NCBI GenBank assembly: GCA_023954375.1
Contig: JAMLIC010000080.1
Span: 1-34,474 of the forward strand
DNA length: 34,474 nt
Reading direction: 5' to 3'
Source of the DNA: Planctomycetota bacterium
GTDB taxonomy: Bacteria > Planctomycetota > J058
Shown: in pieces, positions 26,525 to 34,393 of the stretch
How positions within the stretch are numbered: the first letter of the stretch is position 1
Layout: every line of letters starts with the position of its first letter
Translations under genes and position numbers: made by a program
Notes under the pieces: generated by a model
What the model saw: only the letters and a program-made list of their open reading frames with translations
Told to the model about the DNA's origin: nothing
Databases searched by the model: none

Positions 26525-27490
26525 GTGGACCTCGCCCGGATGCTCGACCGCTGCCGGCGCGACCAGTGGGAGGTGGGAGAGATCGACTGGGAGTCGCCCC
26601 CGCGCCCGCTCTCGGTCGCCGACGAGGTCGCCTTCGTCCAGCACTTCTCCGACATGGCCGGGATCGAGCGGCTGGCCGCGGCGCTCTTCGCCGAGCAGCG
26701 CGACCGGGCCTCCTGCCCGGTCCTGCGCGAGGTGTTCGCCACGTTCGTCGCGGACGAGCTGCGCCACGCCGACGTCGCCGAGCGCCTGGCTCGCCGCTTC
26801 GACGTGCACGGCTACCGCGCCTACCGCATGAACCCGGCCCTCGTGCGCTTCACGCCCCACTTCGTCGACACCGTGCGCCACCTCTCGGCGGAGGTGGCGA
26901 ACGTCTACATCACCACGGGCGAGCTGATCCTCGACGTGGCCCTCCTGCGCTCGCTGAACGACGCCGTCGCCGACCCCGTGTGCGCGCAGGCCATGGAGCG
27001 CATCAACCGCGACGAGTCGCGGCACATCGCCGTCGACTTCCACATGATCGACTACTACAGCTCGCCGGCCTACCAGGCCGACGAGGCCCGCCGCCCGCCG
27101 CGCCCGCTGCGGCGGCGCCTGCGCGCCTGGTGGGCCTTCGCGAACACGTTCCGCCACGCGGCGCCGTTCTTCCGCGAGGTGTTCTTCCGCACGATGGACC
27201 GCGTCGACCCGACCGGGCGGCGCCTCGTCGAGGCGTTCAAGCGCATCCAGCTCGTCTCGGCCAAGCCGCAGGTCGCCCGCCGCCCGTTCGTGCGCTTCCT
27301 CTCGTTCATGCAGGGGACGTTCGAGCACCCGCTCCTCGGCCCCCTGTTCGGCCCGCTCGTCGTGCGGATCCTGGGGATCGAGGCCCGCGTCCTCGTGACG
27401 CTCACGACCGAGGCCGAGCGCCGGCGCGCGCGCGAGCAGTCGTTCGACGACATGGCCGCGGAGGCGCTGGCGCTCAAGCACGGGGTGTGA
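26525..27490 (+). CDS. ferritin-like diiron protein (AurF-like?)
   Basis: A 321-residue helical protein with paired metal-binding motifs of the ferritin-like superfamily: E78-LR-H81 in ADELRHADVAERL, E133 in TTGELILDVALL, and E164-SR-H167 in NRDESRHIAVDFHMIDYY, plus a Glu in the first helix (E48 or E57). This spacing fits diiron oxidases/oxygenases such as the AurF group better than iron-storage ferritins. The last 130 residues are basic and aromatic (FRHAAPFFREVFFR) and may contact membrane or substrate. No signal peptide. GTG 26525 is preceded by GGAGG with a 4-base gap. It probably oxidises an organic substrate with O2; the identity is unknown. Confidence 0.75.
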   Translation: MDLARMLDRCRRDQWEVGEIDWESPPRPLSVADEVAFVQHFSDMAGIERLAAALFAEQRDRASCPVLREVFATFVADELRHADVAERLARRFDVHGYRAYRMNPALVRFTPHFVDTVRHLSAEVANVYITTGELILDVALLRSLNDAVADPVCAQAMERINRDESRHIAVDFHMIDYYSSPAYQADEARRPPRPLRRRLRAWWAFANTFRHAAPFFREVFFRTMDRVDPTGRRLVEAFKRIQLVSAKPQVARRPFVRFLSFMQGTFEHPLLGPLFGPLVVRILGIEARVLVTLTTEAERRRAREQSFDDMAAEALALKHGV

Positions 27491-27506
27491 TCCCCCACCC
27501 GGGGGA
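27491..27506 (+). terminator. 6-bp hairpin after ferritin-like gene
   Basis: TCCCCC-ACCC-GGGGGA begins at the base following the stop codon. It is short, has no T tract and may be accidental. Confidence 0.25.
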
Positions 27507-27607
27507 CACGCGCGTCCCGCCGGAGCCGTTCACGTCGCGACCGCGGGACGGCACCCGGTTCGCGACGGTCACGCCCGTTTCCTCACCGACGAAAGGAGGT
27601 TCCCAGC

Positions 27608-27766
27608 GTGGTCGCCGAGGCCATCTTGGTCGTCCTGCTGCTCTCCATGCTCCTCGGGGCGCTCCCCACGTGGCCCTACAGCCGCACGTGGGGGTTCTGG
27701 CCCAGCGGGCTCATGGGGACGGTCATCGCGGTCCTGGTCGTGCTCATGTTCACACGCGGGCTGTGA
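27608..27766 (+). CDS. DUF3309-family small membrane protein
   Basis: A 52-residue protein, too short for usual ORF cut-offs. Two hydrophobic segments (AILVVLLLSMLLGALP and LMGTVIAVLVVLMF) flank the family's signature TWPYSRTWGFWPSG. DUF3309 proteins are short inner-membrane peptides of unknown function, common in proteobacteria and other soil bacteria and often next to stress-related genes. GTG 27608 follows AAAGGAGG with an 8-base spacer, one of the strongest ribosome-binding sites in the window, which supports real and possibly abundant expression. The next gene starts 22 bases after its stop but has its own promoter-like hexamer. Confidence 0.9.
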   Translation: MVAEAILVVLLLSMLLGALPTWPYSRTWGFWPSGLMGTVIAVLVVLMFTRGL

Positions 27767-27774
27767 CGGGCCGG

Positions 27775-27780
27775 TATCCT
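27775..27780 (+). promoter_or_regulatory. candidate leaderless -10 box TATCCT
   Basis: GGTATCCTC, 8 bases before GTG 27789, with spacer CGGTCGCC and no Shine-Dalgarno. TTCACA (27749-27754) resembles a -35 box but lies 20 bases away, more than the usual 17. Confidence 0.5.
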
Positions 27781-27788
27781 CGGTCGCC

Positions 27789-28871
27789 GTGAAGGCGAGG
27801 CGAGGACGTCATGGCGGCGGCGGGCGGGGTCGCGGACCCGCGCCGCGCCGCGACGACGAGCGCGAGTGGCAGGACCTGGAGCGGTTCGTCGCGCTCGCCG
27901 TCGAGGCCGACGCCCTCGAGGGCTTCGGCCTCGACCCCGACGAGGCCGCCGGGCTCCTCCTCGCGGCCCCCGCGGGCGACCCGGTGGACGCGCTGGCCCC
28001 GCAGGTGGCCTCGCTCGAGCGCGCCCGCGCCGCCCACGACCTCCTGCGGGCCTTGCTCCGGGTATCGCCCGGCGACGCAGGGCTCGACCGCCACGCGGTC
28101 GCCGCCGCCACCCGCCTGGCGAGCGACTGCGTGCGCGACGGCGCCCTGCCCGATCATCCCTTCTGGGAGGTCTACCTGGCGGCGTCGCTCCAGCGGGCGC
28201 TCACCACCGGGGCGCTCCTCGACCGCCTGCTCCTCCCCGAGCTCGACCCCGACTGGGTGGCGGGCGCGGTCGACCGCGCCCTGGCGCGCGACGACGTGCG
28301 CGCCGCCCTGGCCGCGGCCGGCGCGAGCGCGCCGGCGGACGCCCGCGCGGCGGCCGACCTCGTCGCCGGGCTGGCGGCCGAGGACGACCCGGCCCTGCCG
28401 CCGCTCGGCACCGACGCCGTCCTGCACCTCCTGCGGCTGCGCCACGCGCTCCTCTCGGGCGAGGCCGGCGCGCTCCTGAGCGAGGGGCTCGGGGACCAGC
28501 GGCGGGCCGCGCTCGCGGCGCGCGTCGAGGAGGCCGCGCGGGCCGACCTCACGCCGGCGCTGCGCGACGAGGCGCGCGACGCCGTGCGGCGCCTGCTCGA
28601 GGCCGCGGCGCCCCCCGACCGGCCCGCGCTCGGCGCCCTGTGGCTGACCCTCGCCGCGCCCGACCCGCCGCACGAGCACCAGCTCCTCCGCGGCCTCCTC
28701 GGGCGCGCGCTCGTCGAGCCGCTCCTGCCCGAGGACGAGGAGCCGCTGGCCGTGGCCGTCTGGGCCGACCCGGGCGACCGCGCGGCGCTCGAGGCCTACG
28801 AGCGCCACCTGAGGGCCGCGGGCGCCGAGGCGCGGGCCGAGCGCGTCCGCCGCTACGCCGGCGGGGCCTGA
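27789..28871 (+). CDS. hypothetical helical protein
   Basis: A 360-residue protein that I do not recognise. It starts with a basic Gly/Arg tail (residues 1-22) and is otherwise Ala/Leu/Asp/Arg-rich and helical, without signal peptide, membrane helix or catalytic motif. Segments such as AHDLLRALLRVSP, HPFWEVYLAASLQRAL and LHLLRLRHALLSGE alternate in a way that could form a helical repeat. The end (RAALEAYERHLRAAGAEARAERVRR) faintly recalls the ends of TIGR02996-type domains. GTG 27789 has a TATCCT hexamer 8 bases before it and no ribosome-binding site, so it may be leaderless. Its last 19 bases overlap the convergent transporter gene. Confidence 0.7.
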   Translation: MKARRGRHGGGGRGRGPAPRRDDEREWQDLERFVALAVEADALEGFGLDPDEAAGLLLAAPAGDPVDALAPQVASLERARAAHDLLRALLRVSPGDAGLDRHAVAAATRLASDCVRDGALPDHPFWEVYLAASLQRALTTGALLDRLLLPELDPDWVAGAVDRALARDDVRAALAAAGASAPADARAAADLVAGLAAEDDPALPPLGTDAVLHLLRLRHALLSGEAGALLSEGLGDQRRAALAARVEEAARADLTPALRDEARDAVRRLLEAAAPPDRPALGALWLTLAAPDPPHEHQLLRGLLGRALVEPLLPEDEEPLAVAVWADPGDRAALEAYERHLRAAGAEARAERVRRYAGGA

Positions 28872-29827
28872 CGCAGGCGCAGGACGGCCGGCCCGGCCGC
28901 GCCGACGACGATCAGCCCCATGCCCGCCCACGACGCGCCCGTGAGCGCCTCGCCCAGCCACCAGGCCACCGCCAGCGTCGAGAGGAGCGGGTCGAGGTAG
29001 GTGAGGAGCCCCAGGCGCGCCGCGTCGCCCAGCGCCATGGCGCGGCCCCAGCAGTGGAACGCCAGGGCCATGGGGCCGACGCCCAGCCACACCGTCGCGA
29101 CGAGCGCCCGGCCGCCCGGGGGCGCGAGCCCCGCCGGCCCGTCGGTCGCCAGCGCCAGCGGGACGGAGAGCAGGAACGACGCGCACACGAACGCCGTCAT
29201 GCGGCCCTCGGCGGCCTGGCCGGCGCGCCGGAGGCCGAGCGAGAACGTCGACCACGCGAGCGCCGCCGTCCCGGCCATCACGTAGCCGAGCGCGTGCTCG
29301 GCCGCCGGGGGGCGCCACTCGCCCTGCGTGACGACGAGCGCCGCCCCGGCGAAGCCCACGAGCGCGCCGGTGACCGTGGCGCCCGTGAGCGTCTCCCGGG
29401 CGATCCACGGCGCCAGGAGGACCATGAGCAGGGGCCACAGGTAGTTGAGGAGGTTGGCCTCGACGATCGGGGCGCGCGCGAGCGCGGCGAAGAACAGCGC
29501 GTGGTAGCCGAGGATCCCCCACACGCCGAGCGCCACGAGGGCCGCCGCTTCACGCCGCGAGGGCCACGGGCGCCAGGCGCGGGCGGCCGCGTCGCCGCGG
29601 CGGCGGCGGGCGGCCGCCGCCGCCAGGTCGAGGGCGAGCAGCGTGGCCGCCGCGAAGCCGAGCGACCAGACGACGAGCGTCGCGGGGCGGAGGCCCTGGA
29701 GCGCGTCGCCCGTGCCGGCGGCCAGCGTCCCCCAGAGGAGGATCGCCCCGGAGGCCCACAGGAAGGCGCGCCGGTGATCGCGCGGCGGCGCCTCCGTCGT
29801 CGTCGGCGCTGTGACCTCGCCACCCAC
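28853..29827 (-). CDS. EamA/DMT-family transporter
   Basis: A 324-residue inner-membrane protein with about ten hydrophobic helices in two halves, each an EamA domain. Examples are FLWASGAILLWGTLA at the start, IVEANLLNYLWPLLMVLLAPW closing the first half, and GLLTYLDPLLSTLAVAWWLGEALT near the end. The IVEANLLNYLWP stretch resembles aromatic amino acid/metabolite exporters (YddG-like). It probably exports a small metabolite by proton exchange. GTG 29827 is the most plausible start; the frame is open to 29896, but that extension (RSRRCAPPFRHRRPPA) is Arg/Pro-rich and runs into the dispersed repeat copy. No good Shine-Dalgarno is present, so the start is uncertain by some codons. Confidence 0.9.
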   Translation of the reverse strand: MGGEVTAPTTTEAPPRDHRRAFLWASGAILLWGTLAAGTGDALQGLRPATLVVWSLGFAAATLLALDLAAAAARRRRGDAAARAWRPWPSRREAAALVALGVWGILGYHALFFAALARAPIVEANLLNYLWPLLMVLLAPWIARETLTGATVTGALVGFAGAALVVTQGEWRPPAAEHALGYVMAGTAALAWSTFSLGLRRAGQAAEGRMTAFVCASFLLSVPLALATDGPAGLAPPGGRALVATVWLGVGPMALAFHCWGRAMALGDAARLGLLTYLDPLLSTLAVAWWLGEALTGASWAGMGLIVVGAAGPAVLRLRQAPPA

Positions 29828-29882
29828 CCCCCGATCTGACCACGCCGGTGGCCGGCGGTGGCGGAACGGTGGCGCGCAACGG

Positions 29883-29907
29883 CGCGAGCGCATCACTCAT
29901 CGCAGGT
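29883..29907 (-). repeat. partial inverted copy of the 24.6-25.0 kb repeat
   Basis: 25 bases are identical, in inverse orientation, to the junction leading into the third repeat copy (bases 24836-24860, containing GATGAGTGATGCGCTCGCG). It lies between the divergent transporter and flavoprotein genes, about 4.9 kb from the main array. Confidence 0.75.
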
Positions 29908-30012
29908 CCCCGGTTTGCGCCCGCCCCCGCCGCACCACGCAAACGCGCGGCGCGGCGGCGGGCGCGGGACGCCCCTGACCCGCCCGGCCCGCGCGCGCGA
30001 GAGGAGCGCGCC

Positions 30013-31578
30013 ATGGACGCCCGACCGGGGACCGCCCCCACCACGATCGACGACCTCCCCCTGCCCTTTCCGGAGGTCCAGCCCTGGGACGAGCACAACC
30101 GCGAGCTCGTGGAGCACGTGCGCCCGCCCGCCTGGCGCAACCCGCAGGGGACCGGCCGCTACAACCTCGTCGTGATCGGCGGCGGGACGGCCGGGCTCGT
30201 CACCGCGATCGGCGCGGCGCGCCTCGGCGCGCGCGTGGCGCTGGTCGAGCGCGAGCTCATGGGCGGCGACTGCCTCAACGCCGGGTGCGTCCCGTCGAAG
30301 ACGCTCCTCCGCGCCGCGCAGGCGGTGGTGCAGGTGCGCGAGGCGAGGGCGCTCGGGGTCAAGGTCCCCGAGCAGGTCGAGGTGGACTTCGGCGCGGTGA
30401 TGGAGCGCGTGCGCGCGGTGCGCGCGCGCCTCGCGCCGCGCGACTCGGCGCACCGCCTGCAGGAGCTCGGCGTCGACGTGTTCCTGGGCGACGCCCGCTT
30501 CACCGGGCGCCGCGCGGTCCGCGTCGGCGACCGGACCCTGCGCTTCTCGCGCGCCTGCGTGGCGACGGGCTCACGCCCGCTGGCGCCGCCGGTCTTCGGC
30601 CTGGCGACGGCCGGCTTCCTCACCACCCAGAGCATCCCGTCGCTCACCTCGCTCCCCGGCCGCCTGGCGGTCCTCGGGGGCGGCGCGTCCGGCTGCGAGC
30701 TGGCGCAGGCGTTCGCGCGGCTGGGCGCGAAGGTGACGCTGCTCGAGGCGGGGCCGCGCGTCCTCCCGCGCGAGGACCCCGACGTCGCGGCGGTGATCGA
30801 GGCGGCGCTGCGACACGACGGGGTGGAGGTGCGCACGGGCGTGCGCGTCGGGCGCGTCGAGCGGCGCGACGGCGAGCGCGTGCTCACCTTCTCCGACGAG
30901 GGGCAGGCGCCGCTGCGCGTCGACGAGGTCCTCGTGTGCACCGGCCGCAAGCCGAACGTCGAGGACCTGCAGCTCGAGACGGCCGGGGTGGACTACGACG
31001 AGCGCGGCGGGGTCCGGGTCGACGACCGCCTCCGGACGACGAACCGCGACATCTACGCCGCCGGCGACTGCTGCACGGCCGACCGCTTCACGCACGTCGC
31101 CGACGCCATGGCGCGGATCGTGGTCAGGAACGCCCTGCTCTTCGGGCGCGAGACGACCCGCGACCTGGCGATCCCGTGGGTCACCTTCACGGACCCCGAG
31201 GTGGCGCACGTCGGCATGACCGAGCGCGAGGCGACGGAGCAGGGGCTGCTCGTCCAGACGGTGCGCGTGGACCTGGGCGACCTCGACCGGCCGGTGATCG
31301 ACGCCGACCCGTCCGGCTTCCTCGCCGTCCACCTCGAGCGCGGGACCGACCGCGTCCTCGGCGCGACGCTCGTGGGCCGCGGCGCCGGGGAGGCGCTCGG
31401 GGAGCTGTCGGTGGCGGTCCAGACCCGCCTGGGGCTCTCGCGCCTGGGCCACGTCATCCACCCCTACCCCACCCGCGCGGAGGCGGTGCGCCGCGCCGCC
31501 GACGTCCTCCTGCAGCAGCGCGGCGACTCGCTCGTCGTCAAGACCCTGCTCAAGGGCCTCATGGCCCTTCGCAGGTAG
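30013..31578 (+). CDS. mercuric-reductase-like FAD/NAD(P) disulfide oxidoreductase
   Basis: A 521-residue flavoprotein of the glutathione/mercuric reductase family. FAD-binding VVIGGGTAGLV is at about 53-63, the redox-active disulfide C87 and C92 in GGDCLNAGCVPSK, NAD(P)-binding VLGGGASGCELAQAF near 235, YAAGDCC near 350, and the C-terminal HPYPTRAE with the proton-relay His. It lacks the N-terminal heavy-metal domain and the C-terminal Cys pair of MerA, and no mer genes are nearby, so mercury reduction is not supported. An N-terminal extension of about 48 residues (LPFPEVQPWDEHN) is shared with many of the 'mercuric reductase' homologues in non-resistant bacteria. ATG 30013 follows GAGGAG. 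It may reduce a small disulfide or quinone. Confidence 0.9.
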   Translation: MDARPGTAPTTIDDLPLPFPEVQPWDEHNRELVEHVRPPAWRNPQGTGRYNLVVIGGGTAGLVTAIGAARLGARVALVERELMGGDCLNAGCVPSKTLLRAAQAVVQVREARALGVKVPEQVEVDFGAVMERVRAVRARLAPRDSAHRLQELGVDVFLGDARFTGRRAVRVGDRTLRFSRACVATGSRPLAPPVFGLATAGFLTTQSIPSLTSLPGRLAVLGGGASGCELAQAFARLGAKVTLLEAGPRVLPREDPDVAAVIEAALRHDGVEVRTGVRVGRVERRDGERVLTFSDEGQAPLRVDEVLVCTGRKPNVEDLQLETAGVDYDERGGVRVDDRLRTTNRDIYAAGDCCTADRFTHVADAMARIVVRNALLFGRETTRDLAIPWVTFTDPEVAHVGMTEREATEQGLLVQTVRVDLGDLDRPVIDADPSGFLAVHLERGTDRVLGATLVGRGAGEALGELSVAVQTRLGLSRLGHVIHPYPTRAEAVRRAADVLLQQRGDSLVVKTLLKGLMALRR

Positions 31579-31901
31579 ATCGATGGCTGCGGCCGAGGCG
31601 GCCTCGCCTCGCTCGTCAAGTTCTCGAGCTCTCTGCCCTGAGGACAGGCGCGAGGCGGCGGAGGGTCCGAGCGGGACGGGGCGGGCGGAGCGGGGAAACG
31701 TTCCCGGCGCGGCGCCGAATTCCCTCGGCGCAACGCGCTCGGCGGCCGCGTGACCCCGCCACCGCGCGCCAGAGAGACGCGTCGTGCGGGTGGTGGGGCG
31801 GCCTCCGGCGCGTGGCACGGGATCCGCGAGAGGTGGCCGACGGGCGGCCGGCGCCACGGCGCCAGCTCTCCCGGTGGGGGCCGGAAGCGGAGGAGACGAC
31901 C
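31579..31901. other. 323-base intergenic region
   Basis: No frame here has a ribosome-binding site and consistent codon usage. A 6-bp hairpin (CGAGGC/GCCTCG, 31594-31611) shortly after the flavoprotein stop could be a weak terminator. GGGAAACGTTCCC, an imperfect inverted repeat near 31695-31707, is a possible regulator site. The last 20 bases hold GGAGGAG for the next gene. Confidence 0.45.
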
Positions 31902-32624
31902 ATGCCCCCCCAGCCCGACCCGCGTCGCCGCGAGGCCCGCTGCGTGCTCGTCTACCACGGGCCTCGCCGGGCCGGCACGACCGAGACGCTCCACGCCATC
32001 CGCCGGACCGTTCCCGGGCGGCGACGGGGCGACGTCCTCGCCCGCCCCTCCGGCGTGCATCCGGCGCTCGTCGTGGAGCACCTGCCCCTGTCGCTCGGCC
32101 CGCTCGGCGGCCTGATCGTGCGGCTCGACCTCGTCGCCCTGCCCGACCACGAGGCGCTGCCGCTCCTGGGCGACCTCCTGCGGCGCGCCGACGGGATCGT
32201 GTTCGTCGCCGACGCGCAGCCCGGGCGCCTCGAGGCCAACCGCGAGGCGCTCCGCGAGCTCGAGCAGACCCTGGCGCGCGCCGGCGTCGACCGCGGGGCG
32301 CTCCCGTTCGCGTTCCAGTGGAACAAGGCGGACCTCCCGGACGCGCTGCCGCCCGCCGAGCTGGCCCGCGCCCTCGGCGCGGCGCCCCGGACCGGCTTCC
32401 CCGCCGTGGCGACGACGGGCGCCGGCGTGCTGGCCCCGCTCCGCGACGTCGCCCTCCAGGCGGTCCAGCGGCTGCGGCGTCGGTCCGACGGCCGGCGCGC
32501 CTGGCCGCCGCCGTCGAGGCGGCGGGCCAACGGACGAACGGACGGCGGCCCCTCGCACGGGCCCGCGATCCCGGCCTTCGGCCCGCGCGCGCGGTCCAGG
32601 GCCGGCGGCCGGCGCGTGGCGTAG
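31902..32624 (+). CDS. MglA-like small GTPase with degraded P-loop
   Basis: A 240-residue Ras-like protein of the MglA group. The G1 region reads YHGPRRAGTTETL, aligning with YYGPGLxGKTTNL of MglA; the essential Lys is Thr26. The family's 'LPLxLG...TRF' is LPLSLGPLGGLIVRL (61-75), and its VPGQ switch is LPDHEAL (80-86), so G3 is also altered. G4 is intact as QWNKADLP (139-146, N141/K142/D144) with TTGAGV as G5. It may bind GTP weakly or act as a pseudo-GTPase. A basic Arg/Gly/Pro tail follows residue 190. ATG 31902 follows GGAGGAG. The downstream HEAT gene starts 8 bases after the stop, so the two likely work together. Confidence 0.82.
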   Translation: MPPQPDPRRREARCVLVYHGPRRAGTTETLHAIRRTVPGRRRGDVLARPSGVHPALVVEHLPLSLGPLGGLIVRLDLVALPDHEALPLLGDLLRRADGIVFVADAQPGRLEANREALRELEQTLARAGVDRGALPFAFQWNKADLPDALPPAELARALGAAPRTGFPAVATTGAGVLAPLRDVALQAVQRLRRRSDGRRAWPPPSRRRANGRTDGGPSHGPAIPAFGPRARSRAGGRRVA

Positions 32625-32632
32625 GAGCGCGG

Positions 32633-34393
32633 GTGGGGCCGACCGTCTGCGAGCGCATCGTCACCATGCTCCGCGAGCTGGCGCGCACCGCGGAGGACCT
32701 CCCGCGCTGCGACACGGAGGTCCGGCGCGCCCGCGCGGCCGAGGCCTACAACCTCCTCGCGGCCCGGCTCACCGAGGTCGGGGGCGCGGGCGAGGGCCTC
32801 GACGAGGCGCTCGCGGCCGCCCTCGGCGACCGCGACCCCGGCGTGCGCGTGGAGGCGCTCAAGGCCATGGCTCGGCGCCGGCGCGCCGAGGCCGGCCCGG
32901 TCGCCTGCGGCGCGCTGACCGACGACGCCGAGCCCGTGCGGCTCGAGGCCGCGCGCGCGCTCGCCGTCCTGGCGGCCCCGATCACGGCGCCGCACCTGGC
33001 GCGGGCGGCCGCCGCCGACCCGGCGTCGTCGGTGCGCGGCGAGGCCCTGCGCGCCCTGCTGCGGGCCGACCGCGGGCGCGCGCTCGAGGTGTTCGCCGAG
33101 GTCGCGCCCGAGGTCGAGGAGTCGGCGCTGGCGGTCGCGCGCGCCCGCTTCGACGCCGCCCGGCGGCGCTGGGGCCAGCGCGCGGTGCGGCACCTCGTGC
33201 CGCTCCTGCGCCACGCGAGCGCGGCGGTGCGGCGCGGCGCGGCCTCGTCGCTCGGGCACACCGACAGCGCCGAGGCCGTCATGCCGCTGGTGGCGGCCCT
33301 CGCCGACACGTCGGTCCCGGTGCGGCTCGAGGCCGCGCGGTCGCTCGGCGCGATCGGCGACCCGCGCGCGCTCCCGCGCCTCTCCGGCGCCCTCCACGAC
33401 CCCGACCACCTCGTGCGCGGCTTCGTCGCCGAGGCCCTCGGCCGCATCGGCGCCGCCGCCGCGGACGCCTCCGTGCTCGCGCCCCTGGCGACGGCGCTCG
33501 TCGACCCGGCGCCCGCCGTGCGCCAGCAGGCCGTGGCCTCGTTCGGGCGGATCGCCGAGCGCCAGCGCGAGCGGGGGTGGGCGTGCGCGCCGCTCCTGCG
33601 CCAGCTGATCATCGACGCCCTGGCCGTCGCCCTGACCGACGTCGAGGCGAAGGTCGTGGCGGCCGCGGCCCGCCTCGCCGGCAGCCTGCAGGACCCGCGG
33701 CTGATCCGCCCCTTGCTGGGCGCGCTCTCCCACCCCGAGGCGTTCCGCGGCGTCTACGAGCCGGTGCTCGCCGCCCTGCGGCGCATGGGCGCGGCGGCCG
33801 AGGGGCCGGTCCTGCGCGCCCTGCGCGACCCCGAGCCGCGGCTGCGCGCGCGGGTGGCGCAGCTCGTGGGCGCGCTCTCGCTGCCGGGCGGGCCCGGGGC
33901 CCTCATGGAGGCGCTCGGCGACCCCGTGCCCGGCGTCCGCGCGGCGGCGGCGGCGGCCCTGGGCGAGCAGCGCGAGGGGCGCGCGCTCGGCCTGCTCCTC
34001 GTCGCCCTGCGCGACCCCGACGCCGACGTGTGCGCCCGCGCCGCCCAGGCGCTGGGGCGCCTCGGCGACCCGCGCGCCGTCCCCGCGCTGGCGCAGGTGG
34101 CGGCCGACCTGAGCAAGCGGACGCGCGGCGACACGCGGCGGCTGGAGCGACCCGCCTACGCGGTGCTCGCGGCCGCGATCGAGGCGCTCGGCGCGCTCCG
34201 CGACGAGCGCGCCCTCGCCGCGCTCGTCCAGTCGCTGACCCACGGCGACTGGCGCGTGCGCCGCGACGCGGCCGACGCCCTCGGCCGGCTGGGCCAGGCG
34301 GAGGCGTGCGAGGCGCTGTCGACGGCGCTGTTCGACGACGAGCGCCTCGTGCGCCGCTCCGCCGCGTCCGCCCTCCGCGCGCTCAAGGTGTGA
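32633..34393 (+). CDS. multi-HEAT-repeat protein
   Basis: A 586-residue protein made almost wholly of HEAT repeats of about 31 residues (LDEALAAALGDRDPGVRVEALKAMA, AVMPLVAALADTSVPVRLEAARSLGAIGDPRALPRLSGAL, GLLLVALRDPDADVCARAAQALGRLGDPRAVPALAQ, ALVQSLTHGDWRVRRDAADALGRLG), roughly a dozen or more. No signal peptide or membrane segment. GTG 32633 is chosen since AGGAG (32623-32627), overlapping the stop of the MglA-like gene, lies 5 bases before it; ATG 32666 is an alternative. The operon link and the fold suggest an adaptor or effector for the MglA-like protein, which is inference. The gene is complete, ending in LRALKV. Confidence 0.9.
   Translation: MGPTVCERIVTMLRELARTAEDLPRCDTEVRRARAAEAYNLLAARLTEVGGAGEGLDEALAAALGDRDPGVRVEALKAMARRRRAEAGPVACGALTDDAEPVRLEAARALAVLAAPITAPHLARAAAADPASSVRGEALRALLRADRGRALEVFAEVAPEVEESALAVARARFDAARRRWGQRAVRHLVPLLRHASAAVRRGAASSLGHTDSAEAVMPLVAALADTSVPVRLEAARSLGAIGDPRALPRLSGALHDPDHLVRGFVAEALGRIGAAAADASVLAPLATALVDPAPAVRQQAVASFGRIAERQRERGWACAPLLRQLIIDALAVALTDVEAKVVAAAARLAGSLQDPRLIRPLLGALSHPEAFRGVYEPVLAALRRMGAAAEGPVLRALRDPEPRLRARVAQLVGALSLPGGPGALMEALGDPVPGVRAAAAAALGEQREGRALGLLLVALRDPDADVCARAAQALGRLGDPRAVPALAQVAADLSKRTRGDTRRLERPAYAVLAAAIEALGALRDERALAALVQSLTHGDWRVRRDAADALGRLGQAEACEALSTALFDDERLVRRSAASALRALKV

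Noticed and set aside
30013..31578. Mercury-resistance operon
   Set aside because: No merR, merT, merP or merB nearby, and the MerA-specific domains are missing.
31616..31903. Small minus-strand gene in the 31.6-31.9 kb gap
   Set aside because: The 95-codon frame has no ribosome-binding site and an Arg/Pro/Ser-rich low-complexity sequence.
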